Positions 17,694 to 27,640 are shown, counted from the stretch's first letter. The stretch: 64,000 bases of DNA from Rhizobium album (GCF_003122325.1 NZ_QFBC01000013.1:62001-126000), one strand, 5' to 3'. Made by a program: numbers and translations. The notes: generated by a model from the sequence alone, not told the origin.

Positions 17694-18026
17694 ATGAACG
17701 AACTCGAATTCCGCGACCGGCTGCACATCGAAGTCACCGTGCTCGAATTCTGGATCGAGCAAGGCTGGGTGATCCCGGCGGCAGAGCAGGGCAGACGCCG
17801 GTTCCGCGAGATCGACCTCGCCCGCGGCGAACTGATCCGCGACCTGACCGACCGTATGGGCGTCAATGACGACGGCATCGACATCGTCATGGACCTGCTC
17901 GACCAGATCCATGGACTGCGCTCGACGCTGAACGACGTCATGGCGGCGATTTCCCGCCAGGGAGAGGATGTCCAGTATCGTATCCTGCGCGACATGGACC
18001 GGCCGCGGCCCGGCCGGCGGCGCTGA
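17694..18026 (+). CDS. CbpM-like chaperone modulator (MerR-like)
   Basis: A 110-aa protein with an N-terminal winged-helix MerR-like segment (HIEVTVLEFWIEQGWVIPAA, then RRRFREIDLARGELIRDL) and a C-terminal helix. CbpM homologues bind the J domain of CbpA and inhibit it. Two starts are possible: ATG 17688, overlapping the previous stop as ATGA, and ATG 17694. GGGAG at 17682-17686 is 7 nt from the second start, so I choose 17694. It is in one operon with the DnaJ-like gene. Confidence 0.85.
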   Translation: MNELEFRDRLHIEVTVLEFWIEQGWVIPAAEQGRRRFREIDLARGELIRDLTDRMGVNDDGIDIVMDLLDQIHGLRSTLNDVMAAISRQGEDVQYRILRDMDRPRPGRRR

Positions 18027-18041
18027 TCTCCAAAAATCGCG

Positions 18042-18067
18042 GGAACCGCATTGCAATCCGGCAGATT
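18042..18067 (+). promoter_or_regulatory. possible EcfG/RpoE2-type promoter of the 24-codon ORF
   Basis: GGAAC (18042-18046), 19 nt, TT (18066-18067) fits the loose RpoE2 pattern GGAAC-N18/19-TT. The -10 tetramer is GATT rather than CGTT, so this is the weakest of the set. It lies about 50 nt before the small ORF. Confidence 0.35.
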
Positions 18068-18115
18068 TGTACTACCTTGAAGTTATCTTCAACAGAACGA
18101 AAGGAAGGTGATCCA

Positions 18116-18190
18116 ATGTCTAATGAGATTTCGGACCTCGTGACGGGCATGGGAATTGAGGTGTCGGCAACGGGGCAGCCCTCGGTGTGA
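18116..18190 (+). CDS. 24-codon small ORF with strong ribosome site
   Basis: An ATG at 18116 follows AAGGAAGG (18101-18108) by 7 nt and opens a 24-codon frame ending in TGA at 18188-18190 (begins MSNEISDLV, ends GQPSV). I do not recognise the peptide. It has no hydrophobic stretch, Cys, or run of one amino acid expected of an attenuator. An inverted repeat TTGAAG/CTTCAA lies at 18077-18092, a second hairpin GGGCGC/GCGCCC at 18205-18224, and a rho-independent terminator at 18254-18276. The whole looks like a discrete short transcript of about 200 nt. Confidence 0.5.
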   Translation: MSNEISDLVTGMGIEVSATGQPSV

Positions 18191-18246
18191 TACCGCCTTC
18201 CTTCGGGCGCTGTTGCTGGCGCCCGGGCCAGTCATTCGGCCAAAGC

Positions 18247-18855
18247 TCATGGAGGGTCGCTTCGGCGGCCCTTTTTGCTGCCTGCAGGTCCGTTGCCGAT
18301 GGCACGCGCCGGATTGCCGGCAACCGTGGCGCCGGCCGCCACATCCCGCGTCACCACGGCACCCGCGCCGACGATCGCCGCTGCGCCGATGGTGATCCCC
18401 GGCAGGATGATCGCCCCGCCGCCGATCCAGGCATCCGCGCCGATCTCGACCGGCCGGGCACGCTCGATGCCCCTCTTGCGCAAGGCGACATCCCGGTGAT
18501 GATCGGCGCAATAGATATGCACCGACGGGCCGAGCATCGCCCCGTCGCCGATCCTTACTTTCGCTGAATCGAGAATGACGCAGCCGGCATTCAGATAGAC
18601 CCGCCGGCCGAGATGGATGTTGAGACCATAGGCGCAATGGAACGGGGCCTCCACGAAACAATCGTCCGCCGCCTCGGCCAACAGCGTCCGCAATGCCGGC
18701 GCCAGCGCACCGCGCTCGGATGGGAGCAGGTTGTTGTGGGCATGCACCGCCGCCCGGGCGGTCCAGCGCAATGCATCGAGTTCCGGATCGAGGCAGTTGT
18801 ACCATTCGCCGGCCGCCATCTTTCGTCGCTCGTCCCCCCAGCCTGAATCGGTCAC
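18247..18855 (-). CDS. maltose/galactoside-type O-acetyltransferase (left-handed beta-helix)
   Basis: A 202-aa protein with hexapeptide repeats from about residue 85 (VRIGDGAMLGPSVHIY, VEIGADAWIGGGAIILPGI, GAAAIVGAGAVVTRDV) and a C-terminal GNPARAIG. It resembles the Maa/LacA/NodL sugar O-acetyltransferases that use acetyl-CoA. The His in the loop YCADHHR fits the catalytic position. The best start is GTG 18855, with AGGAGG about 8 nt upstream. The acceptor is unknown. Its 3' end covers the terminator of the opposite-strand small ORF. Confidence 0.85.
   Translation of the reverse strand: MTDSGWGDERRKMAAGEWYNCLDPELDALRWTARAAVHAHNNLLPSERGALAPALRTLLAEAADDCFVEAPFHCAYGLNIHLGRRVYLNAGCVILDSAKVRIGDGAMLGPSVHIYCADHHRDVALRKRGIERARPVEIGADAWIGGGAIILPGITIGAAAIVGAGAVVTRDVAAGATVAGNPARAIGNGPAGSKKGRRSDPP
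18254..18276 (+). terminator. rho-independent terminator of the 24-codon transcript
   Basis: GGGTCGC (18254-18260), tetraloop TTCG, GCGGCCC (18265-18271) and TTTTT (18272-18276). The 7-bp stem includes one G-U pair. Confidence 0.8.
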
Positions 18856-18897
18856 GTCACGTTCCTCCTGTCGCCCGCCGAATTTGCCACGCGGCGC

Positions 18898-18922
18898 GGA
18901 ACGAAAGATGATGGCAGCCGTT
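18898..18922 (+). promoter_or_regulatory. EcfG/RpoE2-type promoter of the cupin-GFA operon
   Basis: GGAAC (18898-18902), 16 nt, CGTT (18919-18922) is a perfect consensus match. The predicted start near 18930 is 25 nt before ATG 18955. Confidence 0.75.
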
Positions 18923-18954
18923 GACGAGGTTGCAATAGGATTGGGAGAAAGACG

Positions 18955-19470
18955 ATGATCGATCCACAACGGCTTATGCTCGGGCCGAGCGGCTGGGTGC
19001 CGAACAACAGCCGTCTCCCGGTGCTCATCTATCGCCAGGTCTTCGGTGGCGACACAAACCGGGCAAACCGGATGGTGGACGCCTTTTCCGGCAATGGCTG
19101 GCAGGGGATCTGGCGCAACGGCGTGTTTTCCTATCAGCATTATCACTCTGAAGCGCACGAGGTGCTCGGTTTCGCCGACGGCAGCGCGCGGCTTCTGATC
19201 GGCGGTCCGGAGGGGGAGACGCTGGATGTCGCTGCCGGCGACGTCGTGGTGCTGCCGGCCGGCACCGGCCATTGCCGCCTGCAATCCTCCGCCGATTTCC
19301 TGGTGATCGGCGCCTATCCGCCGGGGCAGGAGGCGGACATGTGCACCGGACCGGAAAACAAGACGGAGAAAGAGGCCGCGATTGCACATGTCGCCCTGCC
19401 GGACATGGACCCGCTCTACGGTGCCGGCGGTCCTCTCGTGGTCCACTGGCGACAGGGAGGGGGCCAATGA
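18955..19470 (+). CDS. cupin-domain protein
   Basis: A 171-aa protein with one small beta-barrel cupin. Motif 1 is YQHYHSEAHEVLGFADG, with two His and a Glu as probable metal ligands, and motif 2 is LPAGTGHC with the third His. The enzymatic role is not assigned; many such cupins act on sugars or small carbonyl compounds. ATG 18955 follows GGGAGAAAG. It is translationally coupled (ATGA) to the GFA gene and lies behind an EcfG-type promoter. Confidence 0.8.
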   Translation: MIDPQRLMLGPSGWVPNNSRLPVLIYRQVFGGDTNRANRMVDAFSGNGWQGIWRNGVFSYQHYHSEAHEVLGFADGSARLLIGGPEGETLDVAAGDVVVLPAGTGHCRLQSSADFLVIGAYPPGQEADMCTGPENKTEKEAAIAHVALPDMDPLYGAGGPLVVHWRQGGGQ

Positions 19471-19841
19471 TCCTCCGTTCGGGAAGCTGTCTTTGCGGCG
19501 CCGTCCGCTACGACGTGCGTGGCGCGCCTTTGCGCATCGGCCTCTGCCACTGCACCGATTGCCGCAAGGAAAGCGGTTCGGCCTTCGTCACGTTCGCCGT
19601 TTGGCCCCGTCACGCCTTTTCGTCCACAGGGGATTTCTCCACCCATGCCGGGCGGAGCTTCTGCCCGTCCTGCGGATCGCGCCTGTTCTGCCTGTCGGAC
19701 GCGGAGGCGGAATTGCGCGTCGGTTCGCTGGACATGGCACCGACCGACCTGGAGCCGACCTATGAAGTATGGGTGAAAAGAAGGGAAGACTGGCTGCATC
19801 CCCTGCCGGCCGCATCCCAGTTCGACGAGGATCGCGGCTGA
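19467..19841 (+). CDS. GFA (CENP-V/glutathione-dependent formaldehyde-activating) family protein
   Basis: A 124-aa zinc-binding protein with the GFA pattern: GSCLCGAVRY, then CHCTDCRKESGSAF, then FCPSCGSRLF, giving the seven Cys that hold two zinc sites. The true formaldehyde-activating activity of this broad family is doubtful; a thiol- or carbonyl-related role is likely. The start ATG 19467 overlaps the cupin stop by 4 nt, so it shares the stress-type promoter. Confidence 0.88.
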   Translation: MILRSGSCLCGAVRYDVRGAPLRIGLCHCTDCRKESGSAFVTFAVWPRHAFSSTGDFSTHAGRSFCPSCGSRLFCLSDAEAELRVGSLDMAPTDLEPTYEVWVKRREDWLHPLPAASQFDEDRG

Positions 19842-19849
19842 GGCGCCTT

Positions 19850-20923
19850 TTAGCCGGAAGTGGCGAAACGAAACGGCTTGGCCTCGGCCTCGCCTTCCGG
19901 CGCCTTGTCGAAAAGCGCCTTGATTTCCCGCCACTTGCGACGGAAGGCTGCGACGCAGGCGGGGTCGAAATGGCTGCCGCTACAGGCGATGATTTCCTTG
20001 TAGGCCGCTTCGAGCGTCCAGGCCGGCTTGTAGGGACGGTCCGAGCACAGCGCATCGAAAACATCGGCGACGGAGACGATGCGCGCCTCGATCGGTATAT
20101 CGGTGCCCGACATGCCGCGAGGATATCCCGTCCCATCCCATTTTTCGTGATGGCCGGCAATGATGGCGGCCGCGACGCGGGCCAGTTCCGCGGTGGAACT
20201 GCTGAGGATGCCGACGCCGATTTCGACGTGTTTTCGCATTTCGACGATTTCGTGCGGTTCCAGCTTGCCCGGCTTCTGCAGGATCGCATCGGAGACGCCG
20301 ATCTTGCCGATGTCGTGCAGCGGCGCGGCGAGATAGATGTTCTGCCGCAGTTCCTTGTCGAGACCGACGCCCTCGGCGATCAGTTCGGCGATGGTGGCCA
20401 CGCGCTCGACGTGATCGCCGGTATTGCCGTCGCGGGAGGCGACGGCCTGCGCCAGGCACCAGATGATTTCACGTTCGCGAATGTCGGCCTGCTCGCTTGC
20501 CCTGCGGAACGCCTTGTCGAGCGTTTTGGCCCGGTCGGCCAATGCCAGCTGGGCATTGCGCAAGGCCAGAAGATTGGAAAGCCGCGCCCGCAATTCCAGC
20601 GGATCGAAAGGCTTGTTGAGGAAGTCCGTTGCGCCGGCATTCAGGGCTTCCAGCCGCACGACCCGTTCCGTCTGCGACGTGATCATCACGATCGGCAGGT
20701 TTTCGTAACCCTTCTGCTTGCGCAGCCGCCTGATCACCTGGATGCCATCCATTTCCGGCATCATGTAATCGCTCAGCACCAGATCGAATTCCACGCGCGC
20801 ACTGCGCTGCAAGGCCTCCACGGGATTGGTGAAGCTCTCCACGTCGCAGCTGGAAAATTGATGAACCGCGGCTTCCAGCGCCGCAAGGCTGGATCTGCTG
20901 TCATCGACAATCAAAAGGCGCAT
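19850..20923 (-). CDS. response regulator with HD-GYP c-di-GMP phosphodiesterase domain
   Basis: A 357-aa cytoplasmic protein. Residues 1-120 form a receiver domain (LLIVDDSRSS acidic pair, phospho-acceptor Asp in VLSDYMMPEMDG, Lys in NKPFDPLE). A short coiled linker follows, then an HD-GYP domain with LHDIGKIG, GHHEKWDGTGYPRG and VADVFDAL. HD-GYP enzymes hydrolyse cyclic di-GMP. No histidine kinase is adjacent, so the input is unknown. ATG 20923 fits the start of the receiver domain. Confidence 0.92.
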   Translation of the reverse strand: MRLLIVDDSRSSLAALEAAVHQFSSCDVESFTNPVEALQRSARVEFDLVLSDYMMPEMDGIQVIRRLRKQKGYENLPIVMITSQTERVVRLEALNAGATDFLNKPFDPLELRARLSNLLALRNAQLALADRAKTLDKAFRRASEQADIREREIIWCLAQAVASRDGNTGDHVERVATIAELIAEGVGLDKELRQNIYLAAPLHDIGKIGVSDAILQKPGKLEPHEIVEMRKHVEIGVGILSSSTAELARVAAAIIAGHHEKWDGTGYPRGMSGTDIPIEARIVSVADVFDALCSDRPYKPAWTLEAAYKEIIACSGSHFDPACVAAFRRKWREIKALFDKAPEGEAEAKPFRFATSG

Positions 20924-21159
20924 GCAAAAATCCCGTTATAGTGCCGTGGCCAAATGGCTTGGTTCCCGTTGTCTTTGATCCGGTCTTGTCACAACAGAGG
21001 AATGATCGCCGCGGGGAATTTTAATTTGGTAAAGATGATATTCGTTCTTGCGATATTTTGACGGAAAGCAGGTGGCGGGCGGACAATTCGACGACCAGAC
21101 CTAAGAGTTCGTTACAACCCGACTACAAGTATTTGGACTTTTATCGCAGCGGCGTCGTT

Positions 21160-22374
21160 TCAGCCGGCGGATCGCAGCCAGTCGTGGATGCCCGATGCCG
21201 CCGCCCGGCCAGTGGCGAGGCAGGCGCTCAGAAGATAACCGCCCGTCGGCGCTTCCCAGTCGATCATTTCACCGGCGACAAAAAGCCCGGGCTGCGCAGT
21301 CAGCATATAACGATCGTCAAGACCGTCCCAGACAACGCCGCCCGCCGAAGAAATCGCCTCGGCAATCGGGCGGGGACGAACCAGGCGAAGCGGCAGGGCC
21401 TTGATCAGCCCGGCAAGACGTGCCGGATCGCCCCGTAGCGAGGCATCGGCATAGTCCCGCACGAGCGCGCTCTTCACCTTGTCGAGACCGGCTCCCTTGC
21501 GAAGCCTGTTCGAAAGGCTGGCCTTGCCATCCTGGCGTGCGAGGTCGCGGGTAAGCCGTTCGAGCGACCGCCCGGGCATCAGGTCAAGCTCGAGAACCGC
21601 ATGGCCGTCGCTGGCGATTCGGTCGCGCAGGCTGGCAGCATGCGCATAAATGAGGCTGCCTTCGACGCCATGACGGGTGATGACGAATTCGCCCTGCAAG
21701 GCGCCGGCGGCCGAAGTCGCCAAGACGGACTTGACCGGCTCTCCCGCCAGCCGGTCGCCGAAACCCGGGCTCCAGTCGACATCGAAGCCACAATTGGCCG
21801 GCTGCAGATCGGCAACCGCGACGCCCCTGTCCCGCAAGCCGGCCATCCAGCTTCCATCCGAACCGAGGCGCGGCCAACTGGCGCCGCCAAGCGCGAGCAG
21901 GACCGCATCGCTTTCCACCACCACCTGCCCCTCCGGCGTTGCGAAAACCGGGGCGTTCCCGGCAAAGCCGGTCCAGCGATGGCGGACGAACAGCCGGACG
22001 CCCTGGCTTTCCAGTCTCTGCCGCCAGGCACGCAACAGGGGCGAGGCCTTCATGACCGTCGGAAACACACGGCCCGAGGTTCCGACGAAGGTTTCGGTAC
22101 CGAGCCCGGCCGCCCATCGGCGGATATCGTCGGGGCCGAAGGCATCGAGCGCCGGCCGCAGGCGTTGCGACGCATCGCCGAACCGCGTGGCGAATTGTTC
22201 GTACGCCTCGCCATGCGTGATGTTCAGGCCGGATTTTCCCGCTAGCAGGAATTTGCGGCCGATCGTCGGCATGGCTTCGAAGATGCTGACGGCATAACCG
22301 CATTCGGACAGCCATTCCGCCGCCATCAGGCCGGCCGGCCCGCCGCCGACGATCGCGATCTTTCTGGGTGTCAT
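21160..22374 (-). CDS. HI0933-type NAD(P)/FAD-dependent oxidoreductase
   Basis: A 404-aa flavoprotein with an N-terminal Rossmann motif (KIAIVGGGPAGLMAAEWL), KFLLAGKSGLNITH near residue 41, a central LALGGASWPRLGSDG, and a C-terminal LFVAGEMIDWEAPTGGYLLSACLATG FAD-binding motif. It belongs to the HI0933/TIGR03862 group, whose physiological substrate is not established. It is monocistronic. The 236 bp between it and the HD-GYP gene show no further gene. Confidence 0.85.
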   Translation of the reverse strand: MTPRKIAIVGGGPAGLMAAEWLSECGYAVSIFEAMPTIGRKFLLAGKSGLNITHGEAYEQFATRFGDASQRLRPALDAFGPDDIRRWAAGLGTETFVGTSGRVFPTVMKASPLLRAWRQRLESQGVRLFVRHRWTGFAGNAPVFATPEGQVVVESDAVLLALGGASWPRLGSDGSWMAGLRDRGVAVADLQPANCGFDVDWSPGFGDRLAGEPVKSVLATSAAGALQGEFVITRHGVEGSLIYAHAASLRDRIASDGHAVLELDLMPGRSLERLTRDLARQDGKASLSNRLRKGAGLDKVKSALVRDYADASLRGDPARLAGLIKALPLRLVRPRPIAEAISSAGGVVWDGLDDRYMLTAQPGLFVAGEMIDWEAPTGGYLLSACLATGRAAASGIHDWLRSAG

Positions 22375-22577
22375 CGTTCATCCGCCAACAGGTTGCTGGC
22401 CGCTCTTTTGTCCCGCATTCGCCGGAAGTGCAAGATGACGGACCCTGCCACGAACCGTCATGCGGCATTCATGTGTGGCGAAATGGCCCGCTGCCGTCCA
22501 AGCCGCCATTTTATGTTGGCATCTACGGTCTGGTTTTATTATGCCATGCGCAGAGGTCAATTCCGATGGAGGTTTTC

Positions 22578-23594
22578 ATGAAGGTGACCAATTCTCTCAC
22601 GCTCGCCCTGCTGGCGCTTACGGCATCGGTTGCAGCGGTCCCGGCCTCATCCCACGCGCAGGTCGCCGACAGCATCACCATCTACAATGCCCAGCACGAG
22701 AGCCTGACGCAGGAATGGGTCGACGCCTTCACCGAAGAAACCGGCATCGTCGTCACCGTCCGCAACGGCAGCGACATGGAACTCGGCAACCAGATCGTCC
22801 AGGAAGGGGCGGCTTCCCCCGCCGACGTCTTCCTGACGGAAAACTCGCCCGCAATGGCGCTGGTGGACAATGCCGGCCTGTTCGAGCCGGTGAACCAGGA
22901 TACACTCGACCAGGTGCCGGACCATTTCCGCGCCGCAGACGGCAAGTGGATCGGCATCGCCGCGCGTTCGACCGTCTTTGCCTACGACAAAACCAAACTC
23001 ACCGAGGACACGCTGCCGAAATCGATGCTCGATCTTGCCGATCCGAGCTGGAAGGGCCGCTGGGCCGCATCGCCGTCGGGCGCCGATTTCCAGGCGATCG
23101 TCGGCGCCCTCTTGCAGTTGAAGGGCGAGGAGGCGACGGCGGCCTGGCTTGCCGGCATGAAGCAAAATGTCACCACCTATCGCGGCAACAGCACGGCGAT
23201 GAAGGCGGTCAATGCCGGCGAGGTCGAAGGCGCGCTGATCTATCATTATTATTATTTCGGCGACCAGGCGAAAACCGGCGAGAACAGCGGCAACGTCGCC
23301 CTGCATTATTTCCGCCACCAGGATCCCGGCGCCTTCGTCAGCATTTCCGGCGGCGGCATCCTCGCCTCCAGCCAGCACAAGCAGCAGGCGCAGGCATTCC
23401 TGAAGTGGCTGACCGGCGCGGACGGGCAGCAGATCCTCAAGGACGGCACCTCCTTCGAATATGCCGTCGGCAAGGGTGCGGCTTCGAACCCGGCGCTCGT
23501 GCCATTGAACGACCTGCAGGCGCCGGACGTCGCGCCGGCATCGCTCGACAGCAAGAAGGTCACAGACCTGATGACCGAAGCGGGCCTGTTGTAG
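22578..23594 (+). CDS. ferric iron ABC transporter, periplasmic binding protein (FbpA/AfuA-like)
   Basis: A 338-aa protein with a Sec signal peptide (hydrophobic stretch residues 4-22, cleavage likely after SSHAQ). The mature part begins ITIYNAQHESLTQEW, typical of Fe(III)-binding FbpA proteins, and a YHYYYFG tract contains tyrosines of the kind that bind iron. ATG 22578 follows GGAGG (22568-22572). It is the first gene of an operon with a fused permease and an ATPase. Iron regulation (Fur/RirA/Irr) is expected, but I could not confirm an operator in the 203 bp upstream. Confidence 0.88.
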   Translation: MKVTNSLTLALLALTASVAAVPASSHAQVADSITIYNAQHESLTQEWVDAFTEETGIVVTVRNGSDMELGNQIVQEGAASPADVFLTENSPAMALVDNAGLFEPVNQDTLDQVPDHFRAADGKWIGIAARSTVFAYDKTKLTEDTLPKSMLDLADPSWKGRWAASPSGADFQAIVGALLQLKGEEATAAWLAGMKQNVTTYRGNSTAMKAVNAGEVEGALIYHYYYFGDQAKTGENSGNVALHYFRHQDPGAFVSISGGGILASSQHKQQAQAFLKWLTGADGQQILKDGTSFEYAVGKGAASNPALVPLNDLQAPDVAPASLDSKKVTDLMTEAGLL

Positions 23595-23663
23595 TTCACC
23601 AGCGGATGACGCATATCCGCGCGTCCGGTCTGCTCCACCATATCGAGGAAAACAAAAGCGCCC

Positions 23664-25252
23664 ATGGTTTCAACGGCAGGAGAGCAGCAACCGGCAGGGT
23701 TTGCCGATGCCGGGACGCCGGGCGATAGACCGGCCTGGTACGGCGGCGCCCCCATGCTCAGCGGATTGGCAGCCGTCATCGCCCTGCTGGCGCTGCTGCC
23801 GCTCGGCTTCGTCGTCTGGGTGGCGCTGGTCACCGGCTGGGACACGGTTGCAGCGATGCTCTTCCGGCCCAAGGTCGGCGAATTGCTGGTCAATACCGTC
23901 CTGCTCATTCTGCTGACCCTGCCTGCCTGCATTCTCCTGTCCGTGACGCTGGCATGGCTGACGGAACGCAGCGACATGCCGGGTGCGCGTCTCTGGGCGT
24001 GGCTTTCCGTGGCGCCGCTCGCCATCCCCGCCTTCGTGCACAGCTACGCCTGGATCAGCCTGTGGCCGCGGTTTCATGGGCTGCCGGCCGGCGTCGCCGT
24101 GTCGGTCGTTGCCTATTTTCCGTTTCTCTATCTTCCCGTGGCCGCGGCGTTCCGCCGGCTGGACCCCGCGCTCGAGGACCAGGCGGCTTCCCTCGGATTG
24201 CCGCCGCTGCAGGTGTTCTGCCGTGTCGTGCTGCCGCAACTGCGCCTGGCGATCTGCGGCGGCGCCCTGCTCGTCGGCCTGCACCTGCTGGCCGAATACG
24301 GGCTCTACGTGATGATCCGCTTTGATACCTTCACCACGGCGATCGTCGACCAGTTCCAGTCGACCTATAACGGTGTGGCTGCGAACATGCTGGCGGTTGT
24401 GCTCGTGCTCTGCTGTTTTGCACTTCTCGCTTTCGAGACCTTGGCGCGTGGCAACCGGCGTTATGCCCGGCTGGGCTCCGGCGCGGCGCGACGCGCGGCG
24501 CCAGTCAGGCTCGGCAGGGCAAAACCGGTCTGCCTGCTCATTCCGGTCATTACGGCGCTGTTTGCGCTCGGCGTCCCCGTTTATACGCTCGGCCGCTGGC
24601 TCGTGGCCGGCGGGACGCAGATCTGGCGGCTGAATGACATCGGTCTCGCCCTTGGCCAGACGCTGCTGCTCTGCCTGATCGGCGGCGTCGCCACGACGGC
24701 CGCCGCATTGCCGATGGCCTGGCTGTCGATCCGCCGCCCCAGCCGGAGCAACCGCCTTCTCGAGAGCTTCTATTACCTGGCGAGTTCGATGCCGGGCGTG
24801 GTGATTGCCCTGGCGCTGGTGACGGTTGCCGTACGCGTCGTGCTGCCGCTCTACCAGACGCTGGCGACGGTGCTGCTTGCCTATATCATCATGTTCCTGC
24901 CGCGCGCCCTCGTCAGCCTGCGCGCCAGCATCGCGCAGGCCCCGGTCGAGCTGGAACAGGCTGCCGCCAGCCTCGGCCGGTCGCCGGCGGCCAGCCTCTG
25001 GTCGGTGACGGTGCGGCTGGCCGCGCCCGGAGCCGCCGCCGGCATGGCGCTTTCGGCGCTCGGCATCATGAACGAACTGACCGCGACGCAGATGCTGGCG
25101 CCGAACGGCACCCGGACGCTCGCCATGGCATTCTGGGCGCTCTCCAGCGAGATCGACTATGCCGGTGCCGCACCCTATGCCCTGATCATGGTGCTGTTTT
25201 CGCTGCCCATGACCTGGCTTCTCTATAGCCAATCGAAAAGGATCGCGGGCCG

Positions 25253-25256
<4 letters not shown>
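23664..25256 (+). CDS. ferric iron ABC transporter permease (FbpB-like, fused double permease)
   Basis: A 530-aa inner-membrane protein with about twelve transmembrane segments and two BPD_transp_1 units. Each unit carries an EAA-like loop ([20 protein letters not shown] near residue 170 and [13 protein letters not shown] near 435). This duplicated arrangement is typical of FbpB. The N-terminal 28 residues before the first membrane segment are hydrophilic, and a later start is possible. It lies 69 bp after the binding protein and overlaps the ATPase gene by 4 nt. Confidence 0.88.
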
Positions 25257-26308
<1,052 letters not shown>

Positions 26309-26326
26309 GGTTTTTCCTGCCCGCAC

Positions 26327-26354
26327 AAAAAAAGACACCCCCAGAGGGGGCGTC
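26327..26354 (-). terminator. orphan minus-strand rho-independent terminator
   Basis: Read on the minus strand: GACGCCCCC, loop TCT, GGGGGTGTC, then seven T. This is a 9-bp stem with one G-T pair and a full T-tract. On the plus strand an A-run precedes the stem and no T-run follows, so it does not fit the iron operon. No minus-strand gene is seen upstream of it, which points to an unannotated small RNA from about 26355-26540. Confidence 0.6.
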
Positions 26355-26476
26355 AGTCGGGGATAGGAGCAAAAATGAAAACGATCGATTGATCGATGAC
26401 TATGAAACGCGGCAGCGGCGGAAAAGTTCCAAGCTGAACGCTTTTCCGCTATCCTCATCTTCTCCGCTTTTTGCCG

Positions 26477-26502
26477 GGAACATAAACGCGTCTCCCGCTG
26501 TT
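26477..26502 (+). promoter_or_regulatory. EcfG/RpoE2-type promoter of the 103-aa/204-aa stress pair
   Basis: GGAAC (26477-26481), 17 nt, TGTT (26499-26502) lies about 46 nt upstream of ATG 26548. It uses the same TGTT variant as the promoter at 30565-30540. Confidence 0.65.
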
Positions 26503-26547
26503 TCTTGGCTGAGGCCGTTTATGGCCGCCTGAAAAAGCGAGGATTTC

Positions 26548-26859
26548 ATGAAAGCATCCATCATCATTGCCGCCGCCCTGTCTCTGGCTTCGTCGATGGC
26601 TGTCGCGCAGACCACCAATTCCGTCGATGCGGATACGCCGGCAATCGCAACGCCTGAAAGCACCAATGCCGATGCGCCGGTGCCGGGCGAAAACAGCTTC
26701 ACCGAAGACCAGGCGCGTGAGCGCATCACCGAGGCCGGTTATTCCAATGTGGAAGCATTGGCGCTGGACGCACAGGGTATCTGGCGCGGCACAGCCAAGA
26801 AAGACGCCCAGACGGTCGCCGTAGCGCTCGATTACCAAGGCAACATCGTCGCCCATTGA
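26548..26859 (+). CDS. small secreted PepSY-like protein
   Basis: A 103-aa protein with a clear signal peptide (MKASIIIAAALSLASSMAVAQ). The mature part has a low-complexity Thr/Ala/Asp linker, then a PepSY-like unit (FTEDQARERITEAGYSNVEALALDAQGIWRG and a final DYQGNIVAH). Such domains bind or inhibit envelope proteins; the partner is unknown. ATG 26548 follows GCGAGGA. It lies 30 bp before a general-stress-protein-like gene and probably forms one operon with it behind an EcfG-type promoter. Confidence 0.8.
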   Translation: MKASIIIAAALSLASSMAVAQTTNSVDADTPAIATPESTNADAPVPGENSFTEDQARERITEAGYSNVEALALDAQGIWRGTAKKDAQTVAVALDYQGNIVAH

Positions 26860-26889
26860 TCCCCAACTCCAACAGGTAAGGAAGACAAG

Positions 26890-27504
26890 ATGAAAACTGT
26901 TTCCGGACTTTTCGACACTTACGACGACGCCGTTTCGGCCGTCCGTGCAATCGAAGCTGCGGGCGTGCCGCGAGATGACATCAGCATCATCGCCAACAAT
27001 ACCGGCGAATGGTACAACGAGGAAACCAGCGGTGCGGCGACGGGCGCGGAAACCGGTGCAGGCATCGGCGCAGTGGCCGGCGGCGCCGGCGGTTTGCTGG
27101 CCGGGCTTGGCTTGATGGCGGTTCCCGGTGTCGGGCCGGTGGTTGCAGCCGGGTGGCTTGTTTCGACCCTCGCCGGTGCTGCGGCAGGCGCAGTGGTCGG
27201 TGGCGCGGCCGGCGGCCTGATCGGCGCGCTCACCAATGCCGGCGTCTCCGAACAGGATGCGCATGTCTATGCCGAAGGAATCCGCCGTGGCGGCACGCTG
27301 GTCACCGCCCGTGTCGAAGACGGTTTGCAGGGCACGACGGAAGCCATCCTGCAGCGTGCCCGCCGCATCGACATCGAGGCTCGCCGCAATGACTATACCG
27401 CGCAGGGCTGGAGCCGTTTCGATGAAACAAGCCCGCCGCTGACGGCGCGTGAAGCCGAGCTGGAGCGCGAGCGCTATGCCGCGCAGGTGCGTCGGAGCGG
27501 CTGA
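26890..27504 (+). CDS. general stress protein 17M-like protein with glycine-zipper segment
   Basis: A 204-aa protein. Residues 1-45 resemble the GSP17M motif (VSGLFDTYDDAVSAVRAIEAAGVPRDDISII). Residues 55-120 are a Gly/Ala-rich zipper that could insert in a membrane, and a hydrophilic C-terminus with many Arg and Glu follows. The function is unknown; the family is stress-induced in several bacteria. ATG 26890 is preceded by AAGGAAG. It is the second gene of the stress pair, and a strong terminator follows. Confidence 0.8.
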   Translation: MKTVSGLFDTYDDAVSAVRAIEAAGVPRDDISIIANNTGEWYNEETSGAATGAETGAGIGAVAGGAGGLLAGLGLMAVPGVGPVVAAGWLVSTLAGAAAGAVVGGAAGGLIGALTNAGVSEQDAHVYAEGIRRGGTLVTARVEDGLQGTTEAILQRARRIDIEARRNDYTAQGWSRFDETSPPLTAREAELERERYAAQVRRSG

Positions 27505-27538
27505 TCAGCCGGAAAACCCGGATCAGCAGGTAACAGGA

Positions 27539-27568
27539 ATGCCGGGTCGTAGCGCCCGGCATTTTTTT
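27539..27568 (+). terminator. rho-independent terminator of the stress pair
   Basis: ATGCCGGG (27539-27546), 8-nt loop, CCCGGCAT (27555-27562) and a run of seven T (27562-27568). Confidence 0.9.
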
Positions 27569-27640
27569 GTGCCCGGAACCGGGCGTGACCTGGCGCAGCC
27601 GCAATAGAAATTCCGTTCTCCCACTAGCCATCGGCGCGGC

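Noticed and set aside
26375-26392. Five-codon ORF (MKTID) behind AGGAGC
   Set aside because: Too short to support; the ribosome-like site may be chance next to the terminator stem.
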